A stretch of DNA of 64,000 nucleotides from Pseudomonadota bacterium (GCA_021323675.1 JAJPKP010000018.1:49567-113566), one strand, 5' to 3'; shown: positions 8,702 to 17,574, counted from the first letter of the stretch. Translations and numbers: made by a program. Notes: a model not told the origin generated them from the letters alone.

Positions 8702-10821
8702 GTGAGCCGGTTCGACTTCCATGGAGCTTGCGCGATAACCCGATCCTGCGCCAATGGGTCGATTTCTCCGTCCCCGGGACGGCGCGAGTGTTCACGGCCA
8801 AGGTCGAGCTCGGGCAGGGAATCCTGACCGCGCTCGCGCAGATCGCGGCCGACGAGCTTCGATTGCCGATCGAGCGGATCGCGGTCGTCTCCGGCGACAC
8901 GCGCCATTCTCCCAACGAAAGCTACACCGCCGGCAGCATGTCCATCGAAATCGGTGGGAGCTCGCTCCGGCTCGCATGCGCCGAAGCGCGCGAGTTGATG
9001 ATCGAAGCGGCGGCGCGCCGGCTCAAGGCCGACAAGGCCCGGCTTAGCGTCGCGGGAGGATCGATTTTGCTGGACGGCCGGCAATCTGACCTCGATTATT
9101 GGAAGCTCGCCCCCGAAATAGACATGAACCGCGCGGTTTCGGGAACCGCGACTCTTACCGATCCGAAGGATGCGACCTATCTCGGCCGCAGTACCGCCCG
9201 CTTCGATCTGCCGGCCAAGGTCGCGGGAGGCGCGTTCGTTCACGACCTCGAATTCCCCGGGATGCTGCATGCGCGCGTGCTTCGCCCTCCGTCCGCGAAC
9301 ATGCATCTCACCGCTATCGACCTGTCCGCGGCCGAGCGGCGTCCGGGCGTCGTGAAGGTCTGGCGCAGCGGCGATTTCGCCGCGGTCTGCTGCGAACGCG
9401 AGTATCAGGCCGTCAAGGCGATCGAGGCTCTGCGCGCGAGCGCGAGCTGGACGCACGACGATCGCCTTCTCATTGCGGGAAATTGGAAAGACTGGCTGAC
9501 AACGCGGCTGGCCGTCGATTCTCAATCCGAAACCGGACGCCGCTCCCCGGTCGAGGGCGACGTAATCCGCCGCAAGGCGATTTATTCGAAGCCCCCGATC
9601 GCGCACGCATCGCTGGGCCCTTCCTGCGCCGTCGCCTGCTTCAACGACGGCGCGTTGTCCGTATGGACCCATTCCCAGGGAGTGTTTCCATTGCGCGAGG
9701 CGCTCGCGAAGGCGCTCAGCGTCGATCCGCGGCGAATCGAGGTTATCCACGCGCAGGGCGCCGGATGCTACGGGCACAACGGCGCCGACGACGTTGCGAT
9801 GGATGCAGCGTTGCTGGCGATGCAGGTGCCGACGCGGCACGTGCGCGTTCAATGGATGCGTGAAGATGAATTCGCGTGGGCCCCAATCGGATCGCCGATG
9901 GCGGTGGCGATCGAAGGCGCGGTCGGCCCTGACGGAAAGCTGCTCGAATGGTCGAGTGAAATCTGGAGCGGGCCGCACGGCCGGCGGCCCAATCTCTTCG
10001 GCGTCGAATTGCTCGCGGCGGCGCAGCTCGAGCGGCCCATCGCGTTTCCGGTTGTGCACGAGGATATGAATCGATTCGCGGGCGCCGCCCGCAATTCCGA
10101 ACCGCCTTACGACCTTCCGTACCGGAAAATCGTCCTTCACAGCCTGCCGAATCTGCCGTTTCGAACCTCGGCCCTGCGCACGCTGGGCGGCTATGCCAAC
10201 GTGTTCGCGGTCGAGTCGTTCATCGACGAACTTGCCGATGCGGCCGGAATCGACCCGGTCGAATTCCGGTTACTGAACCTCTCTGACCCGCGCGCCCGCG
10301 AGACGATCGAGGCGGCCGCGCGAATCTCAGGATGGGACCGGCGGGCGCCGCGCGGAACCGGCCGCGCATCCGGAATCGGCTTCGCCCGCTACAAGACCAC
10401 TGCCGCTTATGTCGCCGCGGTCGCCCGCGTGGACGCCAACGAGCGCGTGCGCGTCGAGCGCGTCGATTGCGCCGTCGATGCCGGCCTTGCGGTCAATCCC
10501 GATGGAGTCATCAACCAGATCGAAGGCGGTATCATCCAGTCGATCAGTTGGACTCTGATCGAGCAGGCGGCGTTCGGCCCCGGCGGCATCGCGGCGCGGA
10601 ATTGGGAGGAATATCCGATCCTGCGCTTCGAGCAGGCGCCGGAGATTCAGGTCGAGCTGATTCAGCGGCCCGATCTTCCGTCGCTCGGGGTCGGCGAAGC
10701 CGCGCAGGGTCCGGTCGCGGCGGCGGTGGCCAACGCGGTCGCGCGCGCTTTGGATTGCAGAATCCGCGACCTGCCTATTACCCGCGAACGGATAGTCAGC
10801 ACGCTCGCGCGGCCGGACTGA
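8698..10821 (+). CDS. Molybdopterin-binding large subunit, isoquinoline 1-oxidoreductase/aldehyde dehydrogenase type
   Basis: The 707-residue protein begins with a segment of the molybdenum-cofactor domain (VELGQGILTALAQI, residues about 38-51), followed by the aldehyde oxidase a/b hammerhead-like part and then the rest of the cofactor domain (RTLGGYANVFAVESF, SLGVGEAAQGP). This order, with a cofactor segment ahead of the hammerhead, is typical of IorB-like large subunits. The likely catalytic Glu is about residue 667 in GVGEA. The frame is open to 8620, but ATG 8698 overlaps the small-subunit stop and is the natural start. It hydroxylates an unknown heterocycle or aldehyde. An amidohydrolase follows after 24 bases. 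Confidence 0.88.
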   Translation: MSEPVRLPWSLRDNPILRQWVDFSVPGTARVFTAKVELGQGILTALAQIAADELRLPIERIAVVSGDTRHSPNESYTAGSMSIEIGGSSLRLACAEARELMIEAAARRLKADKARLSVAGGSILLDGRQSDLDYWKLAPEIDMNRAVSGTATLTDPKDATYLGRSTARFDLPAKVAGGAFVHDLEFPGMLHARVLRPPSANMHLTAIDLSAAERRPGVVKVWRSGDFAAVCCEREYQAVKAIEALRASASWTHDDRLLIAGNWKDWLTTRLAVDSQSETGRRSPVEGDVIRRKAIYSKPPIAHASLGPSCAVACFNDGALSVWTHSQGVFPLREALAKALSVDPRRIEVIHAQGAGCYGHNGADDVAMDAALLAMQVPTRHVRVQWMREDEFAWAPIGSPMAVAIEGAVGPDGKLLEWSSEIWSGPHGRRPNLFGVELLAAAQLERPIAFPVVHEDMNRFAGAARNSEPPYDLPYRKIVLHSLPNLPFRTSALRTLGGYANVFAVESFIDELADAAGIDPVEFRLLNLSDPRARETIEAAARISGWDRRAPRGTGRASGIGFARYKTTAAYVAAVARVDANERVRVERVDCAVDAGLAVNPDGVINQIEGGIIQSISWTLIEQAAFGPGGIAARNWEEYPILRFEQAPEIQVELIQRPDLPSLGVGEAAQGPVAAAVANAVARALDCRIRDLPITRERIVSTLARPD

Positions 10822-10845
10822 TTCGATTGCCGGAGGAGCGAACGG

Positions 10846-11853
10846 GTGAAATCACTTGCTATCGATATGCACGCGCACGCCCTGATCGAAGACGTCGAGA
10901 CCATCGCGCGCGCGGACCCGCGATGGGCCCATGAGGCGGCGCGCGCGGCGGAAATCGTCGGCGAAGCCTCGCTTCGCCACAATCGCGGCGTGATGGCGGA
11001 CGAATGGCGGCCGGCGCTTACTCGCGCCGAGAGGCGCATCGCCGCGATGGACGCGATGGGAATCGATATGCAGGCGGTCAGCGTCGCGCCCACCCAGTAT
11101 TACTACTGGGCGAACCGCGAACTGGCGGCCCGTATCGTCGCCGCCGCCAACCAGGGCATCGCGGCGCTATGCCGCAAGCATCCGGAGCGGCTCGCCGGAC
11201 TCGGCATCGCCGCGCTGCAGCATCCCGATCTCGCCGTCGCGCAGCTCGAAACCGCGATCCAAACGCTGGGACTCAAGGGCGTGATGGTTTCGACGGAGGT
11301 GAACGGCGCCGAATTGGCGGACGAGCGCCATCTGCCGTTCTGGCAAAAGGCCGAGGAACTCGGCGCGATGATTTTCATCCATCCGATCGGATGCGCGATC
11401 GGAAAGCGGCTGGTTCCGCACTATTTTTCCAACGTGATCGGCAATCCGCTGGAGACGACGATGGCGCTGGCGCATCTGATTTTCGCGGGCGTGCTCGACC
11501 GATGCCCCCGGCTGAAGATCTGCGCGGCGCACGGCGGCGGCTACTTCCCGTTCTATTCGGCGCGGTTCGACCACGGATGGCGCGTGCGACCCGAGGCCCA
11601 CACCTGCCTCCACGCCCCCAGCGAATATCTGAAACGCCTGTGGTTCGATTCGCTGGTCTATACGCCCGAGCATCTGGGCTTCCTGATCCGCCACGCAGGC
11701 CCGGACCGGGTGGTGTTGGGAACCGACTACCCGTTCGACATGGGCGTACCCGATCCGCTGGCGCGCCTCGACCAGGTCGCATCGCTCTCAGAAGCCGACC
11801 GCGCCGCGATCCGCGGGAAAAACGCCGCAACCCTGCTAGGAATCGCGAACTAA
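10846..11853 (+). CDS. Amidohydrolase family protein (COG2159, ACMSD-like)
   Basis: The 335-residue protein has a classical HxH metal motif (His9, His11 in DMHAHA), FIHPIG, AAHGGGYFPF and the GTDYPFDMG Asp, all as in 2-amino-3-carboxymuconate-6-semialdehyde decarboxylase relatives. The GTG start is preceded by a strong GGAGGAG site about 7 bases away. It follows the molybdenum hydroxylase in one operon, so it may act on the hydroxylated product, by ring opening or decarboxylation. That link is inference. Confidence 0.85.
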   Translation: MKSLAIDMHAHALIEDVETIARADPRWAHEAARAAEIVGEASLRHNRGVMADEWRPALTRAERRIAAMDAMGIDMQAVSVAPTQYYYWANRELAARIVAAANQGIAALCRKHPERLAGLGIAALQHPDLAVAQLETAIQTLGLKGVMVSTEVNGAELADERHLPFWQKAEELGAMIFIHPIGCAIGKRLVPHYFSNVIGNPLETTMALAHLIFAGVLDRCPRLKICAAHGGGYFPFYSARFDHGWRVRPEAHTCLHAPSEYLKRLWFDSLVYTPEHLGFLIRHAGPDRVVLGTDYPFDMGVPDPLARLDQVASLSEADRAAIRGKNAATLLGIAN

Positions 11854-11948
11854 CGCCGGGTCGTATCGGCAAAAGTTGACCCCCGCGCTGCCGTGACGCA
11901 GCCCTCTTCGGCCAACCCCGCAAATATGGTTAGAAATAAGGGCCAACC

Positions 11949-12034
11949 GCCGGGGTGGTGGAACTGGTAGACACAGGGGACTTAAAATCCCCTGGACCGA
12001 AAGGTCCGTGCGGGTTCGAATCCCGCCCCCGGCA
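11949..12034 (+). tRNA. tRNA-Leu(UAA)
   Basis: The 86-base cloverleaf has the acceptor stem GCCGGGG/CCCCGGC with discriminator A at 12034. The anticodon stem is GGGGA/TCCCC around a CTTAAAA loop, so the anticodon is TAA at 11983-11985. There is a long type II variable arm (GGACC GAAA GGTCC) and a TTCGAAT T-loop. The CCA end is not encoded. No second copy of its 3' end was seen that would suggest use as an integration site. Confidence 0.97.
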
Positions 12035-12157
12035 TTCTAGACTGCGTGTCATGATTGGGTTTTTAGCTCTCGACCTCGAGACGTCGAGCGCGACGTGCGG
12101 TGCGATGGAGGCCGACACTGGCTGAACTTTGGCCGTTCTCTGCGGTCATAGTGGATT

Positions 12158-12394
12158 GGTCCGTGTCGCCGCGACAGGGGAACGCTCGCCGGAGAGAGCG
12201 AAACGTCCGATGCTTGGACGCATCAACGGGCTCATGTAAGGTTAGGAGTAAGGAATATCCACATAGGTAAGGCAAGTGCCAGTTTCCACGATCACGAGCA
12301 AAGGGCAGACGACGATACCTGGAGAAATCCGGCGGCATCTTAAGCTCAAAACGGGCGATCGCGTCGAGTTCATAGTCGAACGTGACGGCAAGGT
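12158..12394 (+). repeat. Direct repeat, copy 1: vapB leader and vapB 5' part
   Basis: About 235 bases starting GGTCCGTGTCGCC are clearly repeated at 13105-13322, with substitutions and an 11-base length difference just before the vapB start. Copy 1 contains the leader and first two-fifths of the intact vapB. Confidence 0.8.
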
Positions 12395-12515
12395 GGTCCT
12401 GGTGCCTGCGACGGTGGACGTGCGCGAATTAAAGGGGCTTCTCGCTCCGGCTCCTCGGCGAGTTTCGCTCGATGAGATGGAGGTGGCGATCCGCAAGCGC
12501 GCGGGACGGCGATGA
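12276..12515 (+). CDS. vapB: AbrB/SpoVT-type antitoxin of a VapBC pair
   Basis: The 79-residue protein has the swapped-hairpin AbrB DNA-binding fold: STITSKGQTTIPGEIRRHL (residues 4-22) and GDRVEFIVERDGKVVLVPA. The C-terminal part would bind and block the VapC toxin. The start is GTG with a GGTAAGG site upstream. The stop overlaps the VapC start by four bases (ATGA), typical of coupled toxin-antitoxin genes. VapB-VapC complexes usually repress their own promoter; the repeated leader at 12158-12275 is the likely operator region. Confidence 0.9.
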   Translation: MPVSTITSKGQTTIPGEIRRHLKLKTGDRVEFIVERDGKVVLVPATVDVRELKGLLAPAPRRVSLDEMEVAIRKRAGRR

Positions 12516-12904
12516 CCGGAATCGACACGAACGTTCTCGTCCGATACCTCGTGCAGGATGACCCCGAGCAGGCGAGAAAGGCCACCCGATTTATTACCAA
12601 CGAGTGCTCGTCGGAGGATCCCGGATTCATCAACCGGATCGTTCTTTGCGAGCTGGTCTGGGTGCTGGAGACTGCCTACGGCTATGCGCGCGATAAAGTG
12701 GCGCTGGCGCTGGAACGGATCCTGCGCACCGCCCAGTTTACGATCGAGGACCATCAGGAGGCATGGTCTTCCCTTCGCGAGTATCAGGATGGTGCTGACT
12801 TCGCCGATTCTCTCATCGGCGCCGTTAATTGCCGTCGCGGATGCGAGCGAACGGTGACCTTTGATCGCAAAGCGAGTCGGCGCGGCGGCTTTGCCGCTTT
12901 GTGA
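12512..12904 (+). CDS. vapC: PIN-domain ribonuclease toxin VapC
   Basis: The 130-residue protein is a PIN-domain RNase. The acidic metal-binding set appears complete: Asp5 (GIDTNVLVRYL), Glu47 (CELVWVL), Asp96 or Asp99 (GADFADSLIG) and Asp118 (VTFDRKA). VapC toxins cleave tRNA or rRNA when freed from VapB. It is coupled to the upstream vapB. Immediately downstream is a broken uspA fragment and a second, broken vapB. Confidence 0.92.
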   Translation: MTGIDTNVLVRYLVQDDPEQARKATRFITNECSSEDPGFINRIVLCELVWVLETAYGYARDKVALALERILRTAQFTIEDHQEAWSSLREYQDGADFADSLIGAVNCRRGCERTVTFDRKASRRGGFAAL

Positions 12905-12924
12905 GAGGCGGCTCGATTCCAATG

Positions 12925-13104
12925 CGTTGTGGCGGGGCCGGGTCTTACGGTCAGCACGGGAACCCGCGATTCTCGGACCACCCGCTCCGTGATGCTGCCC
13001 AACAGCACCGGTTAAGGCCGGTGTGGCCGTGCGTTGCCATCACGATCAGGTTGGCTTCAAGGTCTTCGGCTGCGCGAATTGCGCCCGCGGGGGCTCGCCG
13101 CGCG
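12925..13104 (-). pseudogene. Broken 3' fragment of a universal stress protein gene
   Basis: About 180 bases match the last 60 codons of the intact UspA gene at 17137-17324. The residues IRAAEDLEANLIVMATHGHTG are in one frame and LLGSITERVVRESRVPVL in another. A one-base loss near 13010 (CACCGG against CACGCGG) breaks the frame. The match stops abruptly at about 13104, where the second copy of the vapB leader begins. It is therefore a truncated, frameshifted relic, not a working gene. Confidence 0.8.
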
Positions 13105-13322
13105 GGTCCGTGTCGCCGCGACAGTGGAACGCTCGCCGCAGAGAGCGAAACGGCTGATGCTTGGACGCACCAACGGGCCCTGGGCAAGGAATAGCTGTGC
13201 GGGTATGGCGAATGGCAGTTTCCACGATCACGAGCAAAGCGCGGACGACGATACCGGGCGAAATACGGCGGCATCTCAAGCTCCAGGGGGCGATCGCGTC
13301 GAGTTTGTCGTCGAAGCGGACT
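13105..13322 (+). repeat. Direct repeat, copy 2: vapB leader and vapB start
   Basis: This is homologous to 12158-12394 and starts with the same GGTCCGTGTCGCC. Its left end is joined directly to the uspA relic, so one boundary of the duplication is exact to within a few bases. Confidence 0.8.
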
Positions 13323-13353
13323 CCGAGTACGGTCGCGGGAGCCGGAGTCTTTG
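13212..13353 (+). pseudogene. Frameshifted vapB relic
   Basis: From ATG 13212 the reading gives MAVSTITSKARTTIPGEIRR, matching VapB. A one-base loss after the HLKL codons then shifts the frame; GDRVEFVVEAD continues in the neighbouring frame. No VapC follows. The leader before it is duplicated too. It is a decayed second copy of the antitoxin. Confidence 0.8.
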
Positions 13354-13359
13354 ATTCGC

Positions 13360-13660
13360 GCTTCGATTGTCGCGCGGCGATTTCCTTCGCCGCTCCGGTT
13401 TTGGCTTGACGAGACGATTGGTTTTAGAATAGCCGTTTTCAGGCTCAGGCCACGGAGGGTCTGCGGGTTCTCAACCCGTGCGAGAATACCTCTGCGCCAA
13501 AATTTGCGGGATTGTGCCGCGCCTGAGCGGCGAGAACGCAGTTTCACAAATCGTAATCAAGGACGGGATCATCGTGGACGATGCGAGTCGATGCGAGATA
13601 GTGGCCTCCAGCGCAAGGGTGTTAAACCAGTCTGCACGCGGCCAATAGCCGGGCATTTCA
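13360..13660. other. Noncoding stretch before ABC transporter gene
   Basis: About 300 bases follow the vapB relic. I see no conserved coding segment, no convincing hairpin with a T-run, and no recognisable promoter. It presumably holds the promoter of the transporter gene at 13661. Confidence 0.4.
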
Positions 13661-15364
13661 ATGAACAGGTTCGATAGAGTTTTCTGGGAAAAGGTCGGTT
13701 CCTTAATCAAACTCTACTGGTTTTCCGGCGAACGCCGGACCGGGCTGAAGCTGCTGGCCTGCGTGGCCGTGCTCAGTGGTCTGGGGATCACGCTGGGCGC
13801 CTACAGCTCCTATCTCAATCGCGATTCCACCAACGCCCTGGTCGGAAAGCATCTGCCGCTCTTCTACCATCTGATGCTCTTCTGGGTGGGGGTGACCGCG
13901 CTTGGGGTTATCGCGAGAGTCCTGGGAATCTACCTGGGCAGCCTCCTATACATCGAATGGCGCGAATGGCTGACGCACTATTTCGTCGACGCCGGGTTTG
14001 CCCATCGTGCCTTTTACCGCATGGGAGCGGTCGGCAAGGTCGACAATCCCGACCAGCGCATCAGCGACGACTTGAGCTCCTTCGTCTCCTCGACGCTCAC
14101 GCTCTCGGTGACGGTATTATTCGCGATCGCCGGGGTTGCTACCTACTTCGCGATTCTGTGGTCCATCTCCGCCGCGCTCGCATCGACCCTGGTTGTATAT
14201 GCGATAGTGGGCTCATATCTGTCGGTCGTGATAGGACGGCGGCTGGTAAGCCTCAACTACTATCAGGAAAGGTACCAGGCTGATTTTCGCTTCGGCCTGG
14301 TTCATGTGCGCGATAACATCGAGCCGATTCTCATCTACGGAGGAGAGCAGCACGAGACGCTCCAGTTGAAGCGCCGGTTCTCCAAGGTCGTACAGAACTT
14401 CAAGGAGCTCGTTCTCTGGCAGCGCAATCTCGGTTTTTTCACCGAATCCTACGGCGGCGTAGCCGCCCTGGTACCGTATTGGTTCCTGGCGGCGACCTAC
14501 GCCACCGGGCGGCTTCAATTCGGGCAGGTGGTGCAGGCTGCGACGGTGTTCATGTCGCTGCACGCATCGCTCTCAATCGTGGTGACCAGTTTTCCGCAAT
14601 TGGCCGACTACGCCAACGTGGTTGTCCGTCTGAGCGAATTCCTCGAAGAGGTGAAGGTCGCGAGAGAGGCCGAAAGCGACGGGCGTCCGAAGATCGGAAT
14701 TGTCGATGGCGAACGTGTGGCTCTCGATAATGTCACCGTGATGACTCCGGGCGGCGGCAAGACCCTGATCCATGATTTAACCGCCGACGTCAGCGCGCTC
14801 GAACCGGTGCTGGTTCAGGGCCCCAGCGGAACGGGAAAGACTTCGCTGATGCGGGTGCTGGCCGGGATTTGGCGCGAGGGCAGCGGTACCGTGACCCGGC
14901 CAGACCTGCAGGACGTGATGTTTCTGCCGCAACGGCCGTACATGATTCTGGGCACCCTGCGCGATCAGCTGACTTACCCTAGGGCGTCGGGAGCGGACGA
15001 CGTGCGATTGCGCGAAATCCTGAAGGCGGTGAACCTGGAAAACCTGCCGGACCGGTTCGGCGGACTTGACGTGGAGATGCATTGGGCGGACGTGCTCTCG
15101 CCGGGGGAGCAGCAGCGGCTCGCGTTCGCGCGCCTTTTGCTCAACCATCCCCGCTATGCCTTTCTCGATGAGGCGACCAGTGCGCTCGACGTGGACAACG
15201 AGCGACTCATGTATGAGCTGCTGAACAAACAACAGATACGATTCCTGAGTTCCGGGCATCGCCCGACTCTGCTCAAATTTCATCGCAACATCCTGAAGCT
15301 GTCGCCCGATCGCCCGGAACTCGAAGCGAACCCAGGGTTCGCGCCGCTCAACAGCGCCGCATAG
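13661..15364 (+). CDS. ABC transporter, fused permease and ATPase (YddA/ABC_membrane_2 type)
   Basis: The 567-residue half transporter has a membrane domain with several helices in about residues 25-300, including the DNPDQRISDDL signature of the SbmA/YddA and peroxisomal ALD-type group. The ATPase part has Walker A GPSGTGKT (near 387-394), the signature LSPGEQQRLAFARLLL (near 482) and Walker B YAFLDEATSALD (near 500). It would act as a homodimer in the inner membrane. Substrates of relatives include peptides, vitamin B12 and acyl-CoA-like compounds; none can be assigned here. The SDR gene follows after 8 bases. Confidence 0.85.
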   Translation: MNRFDRVFWEKVGSLIKLYWFSGERRTGLKLLACVAVLSGLGITLGAYSSYLNRDSTNALVGKHLPLFYHLMLFWVGVTALGVIARVLGIYLGSLLYIEWREWLTHYFVDAGFAHRAFYRMGAVGKVDNPDQRISDDLSSFVSSTLTLSVTVLFAIAGVATYFAILWSISAALASTLVVYAIVGSYLSVVIGRRLVSLNYYQERYQADFRFGLVHVRDNIEPILIYGGEQHETLQLKRRFSKVVQNFKELVLWQRNLGFFTESYGGVAALVPYWFLAATYATGRLQFGQVVQAATVFMSLHASLSIVVTSFPQLADYANVVVRLSEFLEEVKVAREAESDGRPKIGIVDGERVALDNVTVMTPGGGKTLIHDLTADVSALEPVLVQGPSGTGKTSLMRVLAGIWREGSGTVTRPDLQDVMFLPQRPYMILGTLRDQLTYPRASGADDVRLREILKAVNLENLPDRFGGLDVEMHWADVLSPGEQQRLAFARLLLNHPRYAFLDEATSALDVDNERLMYELLNKQQIRFLSSGHRPTLLKFHRNILKLSPDRPELEANPGFAPLNSAA

Positions 15365-15372
15365 GTAAGCGA

Positions 15373-16206
15373 GTGACTATGGAGAATCTAAAGGGAAAGA
15401 CCGCGGTCATAACCGGCGCAGCCAGCGGTATCGGCAGATCCTTGGCGGCGAAGGCGTGCGGCGAGGGGATGAATGTGGTTCTGGCGGACGTCGAGCAGGC
15501 GCCGTTGGCCCAGCTTCAGGAGGAGCTTGCACGGAGTGGCGCCAGGGCCATTTCCGTCCTGACCGATGTTGCGCAGCCGCAGGCGATCGAAGCGCTTGCA
15601 CGCAAGACTCTCGAAGCATTCGGCGGCGTGGACCTGCTGTTCAACAATGCGGGCGTCGGCGCGGGTTCGACGATTTGGGAGAGCACCCTCAACGACTGGA
15701 CGTGGGTGATGGGCGTCAATTTGTGGGGCGTGATTCACGGAATCCGGACCTTCGTTCCGATCATGCTCGAGCAGAATCGCCCGGCGCATATCGTCAATAC
15801 CGCTTCGATCGCCGGGCTGACCAGGGGTCATCACAGCGCTTCATACGCGGTTACCAAGCATGCGGTGGTGGCGCTGACCGAACAGCTCGCGGTCGAGCTC
15901 GAACGTATCAACGCACAAATCAAGGCCTCAGTCCTGTGCCCGAGCTGGGTCCGGACTCGCATCAACGAGTCGGGACGCAACCGGCCCGAGAGCCTTCGCA
16001 ATCAGGCCGAAGCGCCGCCAACCGCCGAGATGCTGAAACGATGGGAGCAGTTGCGCGACGTCATGAAGAACGCGACTCCTCCAGTCGCGATCGCGGAGGC
16101 GGTCTTCGACGAGGGAATCCGGCAGGGTCGTCTCTACATCATTCCGCACAAAGAAACCGCGCAGTACATCAGGAATCGTTTCGACGCGATCATGAAAGAC
16201 ATCTGA
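15373..16206 (+). CDS. Short-chain dehydrogenase/reductase
   Basis: The 277-residue protein has the NAD(P) loop TGAASGIG at 14-21, NNAG at 91-94, catalytic Ser145, Tyr158 and Lys162 (YAVTK). Start choice is uncertain: GTG 15373 has AGG 7 bases upstream, while ATG 15379 gives the more usual MENLKGKTAVITG start. It follows the ABC transporter by 8 bases and precedes an alpha/beta hydrolase by 30, so all three may be one operon. Substrate unknown. Confidence 0.88.
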   Translation: MTMENLKGKTAVITGAASGIGRSLAAKACGEGMNVVLADVEQAPLAQLQEELARSGARAISVLTDVAQPQAIEALARKTLEAFGGVDLLFNNAGVGAGSTIWESTLNDWTWVMGVNLWGVIHGIRTFVPIMLEQNRPAHIVNTASIAGLTRGHHSASYAVTKHAVVALTEQLAVELERINAQIKASVLCPSWVRTRINESGRNRPESLRNQAEAPPTAEMLKRWEQLRDVMKNATPPVAIAEAVFDEGIRQGRLYIIPHKETAQYIRNRFDAIMKDI

Positions 16207-16236
16207 GCCGCCGCTACATCGCGGAAAGGTGCGAGC

Positions 16237-17115
16237 ATGAAGAAGGAAGTCACCATTTGGAGCGAAGGGACGCGTATGGCCGGGGATTTGTTCCTTCCCG
16301 ACGACCTGCGCGAAGAGGAGAAGCGGCCCGCAATTCTCCTCTGTCACGGATGGGGCGGTCCCAAGTCCCATCTCAGCTCGACGTACGCTCCATTTTTCTG
16401 CAAGGGAGGTTTCGTCTGCCTCACGTTCGACTATCGCGGATGGTTCGAGAGCGACGCGCGTATCGCGACGTTCGAAAAACAGCCGGCGCCGGATGCTGAC
16501 GGTTTCGTCACGCTGCGGGGGAAGCCGGTCAGGGAAATAGTCGATCCCCTCGATCAGAATCGAGACATCAACAACGCCTTGGATTTTTTGATTAGCCAGC
16601 CGGCGGTCGACTCATCGCGCATCGGGCTTTGGGGGTCGAGCTTCGGCGGCGGGCACGTCCTGTACGTGGCTGGGCACGACCCGCGCATCAAGGCAGTGGT
16701 CAGCCAGGTGCCGGGGATGGGTCCGGCGCCTGACGAGCGAGGCTTCGTCGCGCCTGGGCCGCAAGTGCAGCAGCTTGCCAGCGCGATGGCTCGCGGCGAT
16801 ATCAAGGAACTGCCGCGGCCGAAGGAGCAGCCCGAGTCGCTGAAAGGCATCGGCGATTTCAGGACGATGTGGCGTTACCGTCCGCGCGTCGCTGCGCGCA
16901 ACATCAAGGCGCCGACGCTGATTATCGACCAGGAACAGGAAGAATACGGTGGGCGGGAAAATTCCGGCCTCGCCGCGAAAAACGCGATACCCGGCACGAC
17001 TATCGTTAAGTATCACGTGTTTGCGGGAACGCACTACGACATTTATGAAAGGAACTATCGCGAAAGCGCCAGGATGGCACTGGACTGGTTCACCGAGCAT
17101 CTCATGCACAAGTGA
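16237..17115 (+). CDS. Alpha/beta hydrolase (dienelactone hydrolase/S15-like)
   Basis: The 292-residue protein carries CHGWGGPK as oxyanion region (near 36-43), nucleophile Ser135 in GLWGSSFGGG, an acid in the LIIDQEQEE region and the His in AGTHYDIYE. The FDYRGWFESD segment is typical of COG1073-type hydrolases. There is no signal peptide. It probably cleaves a small ester or amide in the cytoplasm and is likely cotranscribed with the upstream SDR. Confidence 0.8.
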   Translation: MKKEVTIWSEGTRMAGDLFLPDDLREEEKRPAILLCHGWGGPKSHLSSTYAPFFCKGGFVCLTFDYRGWFESDARIATFEKQPAPDADGFVTLRGKPVREIVDPLDQNRDINNALDFLISQPAVDSSRIGLWGSSFGGGHVLYVAGHDPRIKAVVSQVPGMGPAPDERGFVAPGPQVQQLASAMARGDIKELPRPKEQPESLKGIGDFRTMWRYRPRVAARNIKAPTLIIDQEQEEYGGRENSGLAAKNAIPGTTIVKYHVFAGTHYDIYERNYRESARMALDWFTEHLMHK

Positions 17116-17136
17116 CGCAACGCGGGCGGGGCGACT

Positions 17137-17574
17137 TTAACGCCTTGTCGCGGGGCCGGGTCTTACGGTCAGGACGGGAACGCGCGACTCTCGGACCACC
17201 CGCTCCGTGATACTGCCCAATAGCACGCGGTTCAGGCCGGTATGGCCGTGCGTTGCCATCACGATCAGGCTGGCTTCAAGGTCTTCGGCGGCGCGGATTA
17301 TCGCCGCGGCAGGCTCGCCGCGCACTACGTTGACATCGCACCTTACCTTGTCGCCGAAATATTGATGCGCGATCTGCTCCAGACGCCCGTTCAGAGCTTT
17401 TTCCCATCCCGGGACGGGTTCCAGCGGGCGCGGCAGCGGCGGCGTTACCGCGTGCACCAGGTGCACCGCCGCGTTGTTCTGTTCCGCCAGCTTGCGGGCG
17501 ATCTCCAGCGCGGATTTCGAGATCTTGTCGAGATCGACAGGACAGAGGATCGTTTCAAACACTCGCATGCTCAT
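17137..17574 (-). CDS. Universal stress protein, UspA family
   Basis: The 145-residue protein has the ATP-binding pattern MATHGHTGLNRVLLGSITERVV and ends with RVPVLTVRP, both classic for ATP-binding Usp proteins. It is convergent with the hydrolase gene, 21 bases stop to stop. Its last 60 codons have a decayed copy at 12925-13104. It lies with an unknown protein and a CBS-domain protein on the same strand, suggesting a stress or energy-sensing group. Confidence 0.9.
   Translation of the reverse strand: MSMRVFETILCPVDLDKISKSALEIARKLAEQNNAAVHLVHAVTPPLPRPLEPVPGWEKALNGRLEQIAHQYFGDKVRCDVNVVRGEPAAAIIRAAEDLEASLIVMATHGHTGLNRVLLGSITERVVRESRVPVLTVRPGPATRR

Noticed and set aside
8575..10140. Long open frame (521 codons) on the minus strand opposite the molybdenum hydroxylase
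   Set aside because: It is the antisense shadow of a well-supported gene; its product is Arg/His-rich with no family features. The same holds for the long minus-strand frames at 2841-4448, 36082-37581, 53120-54538 and 60418-61827.
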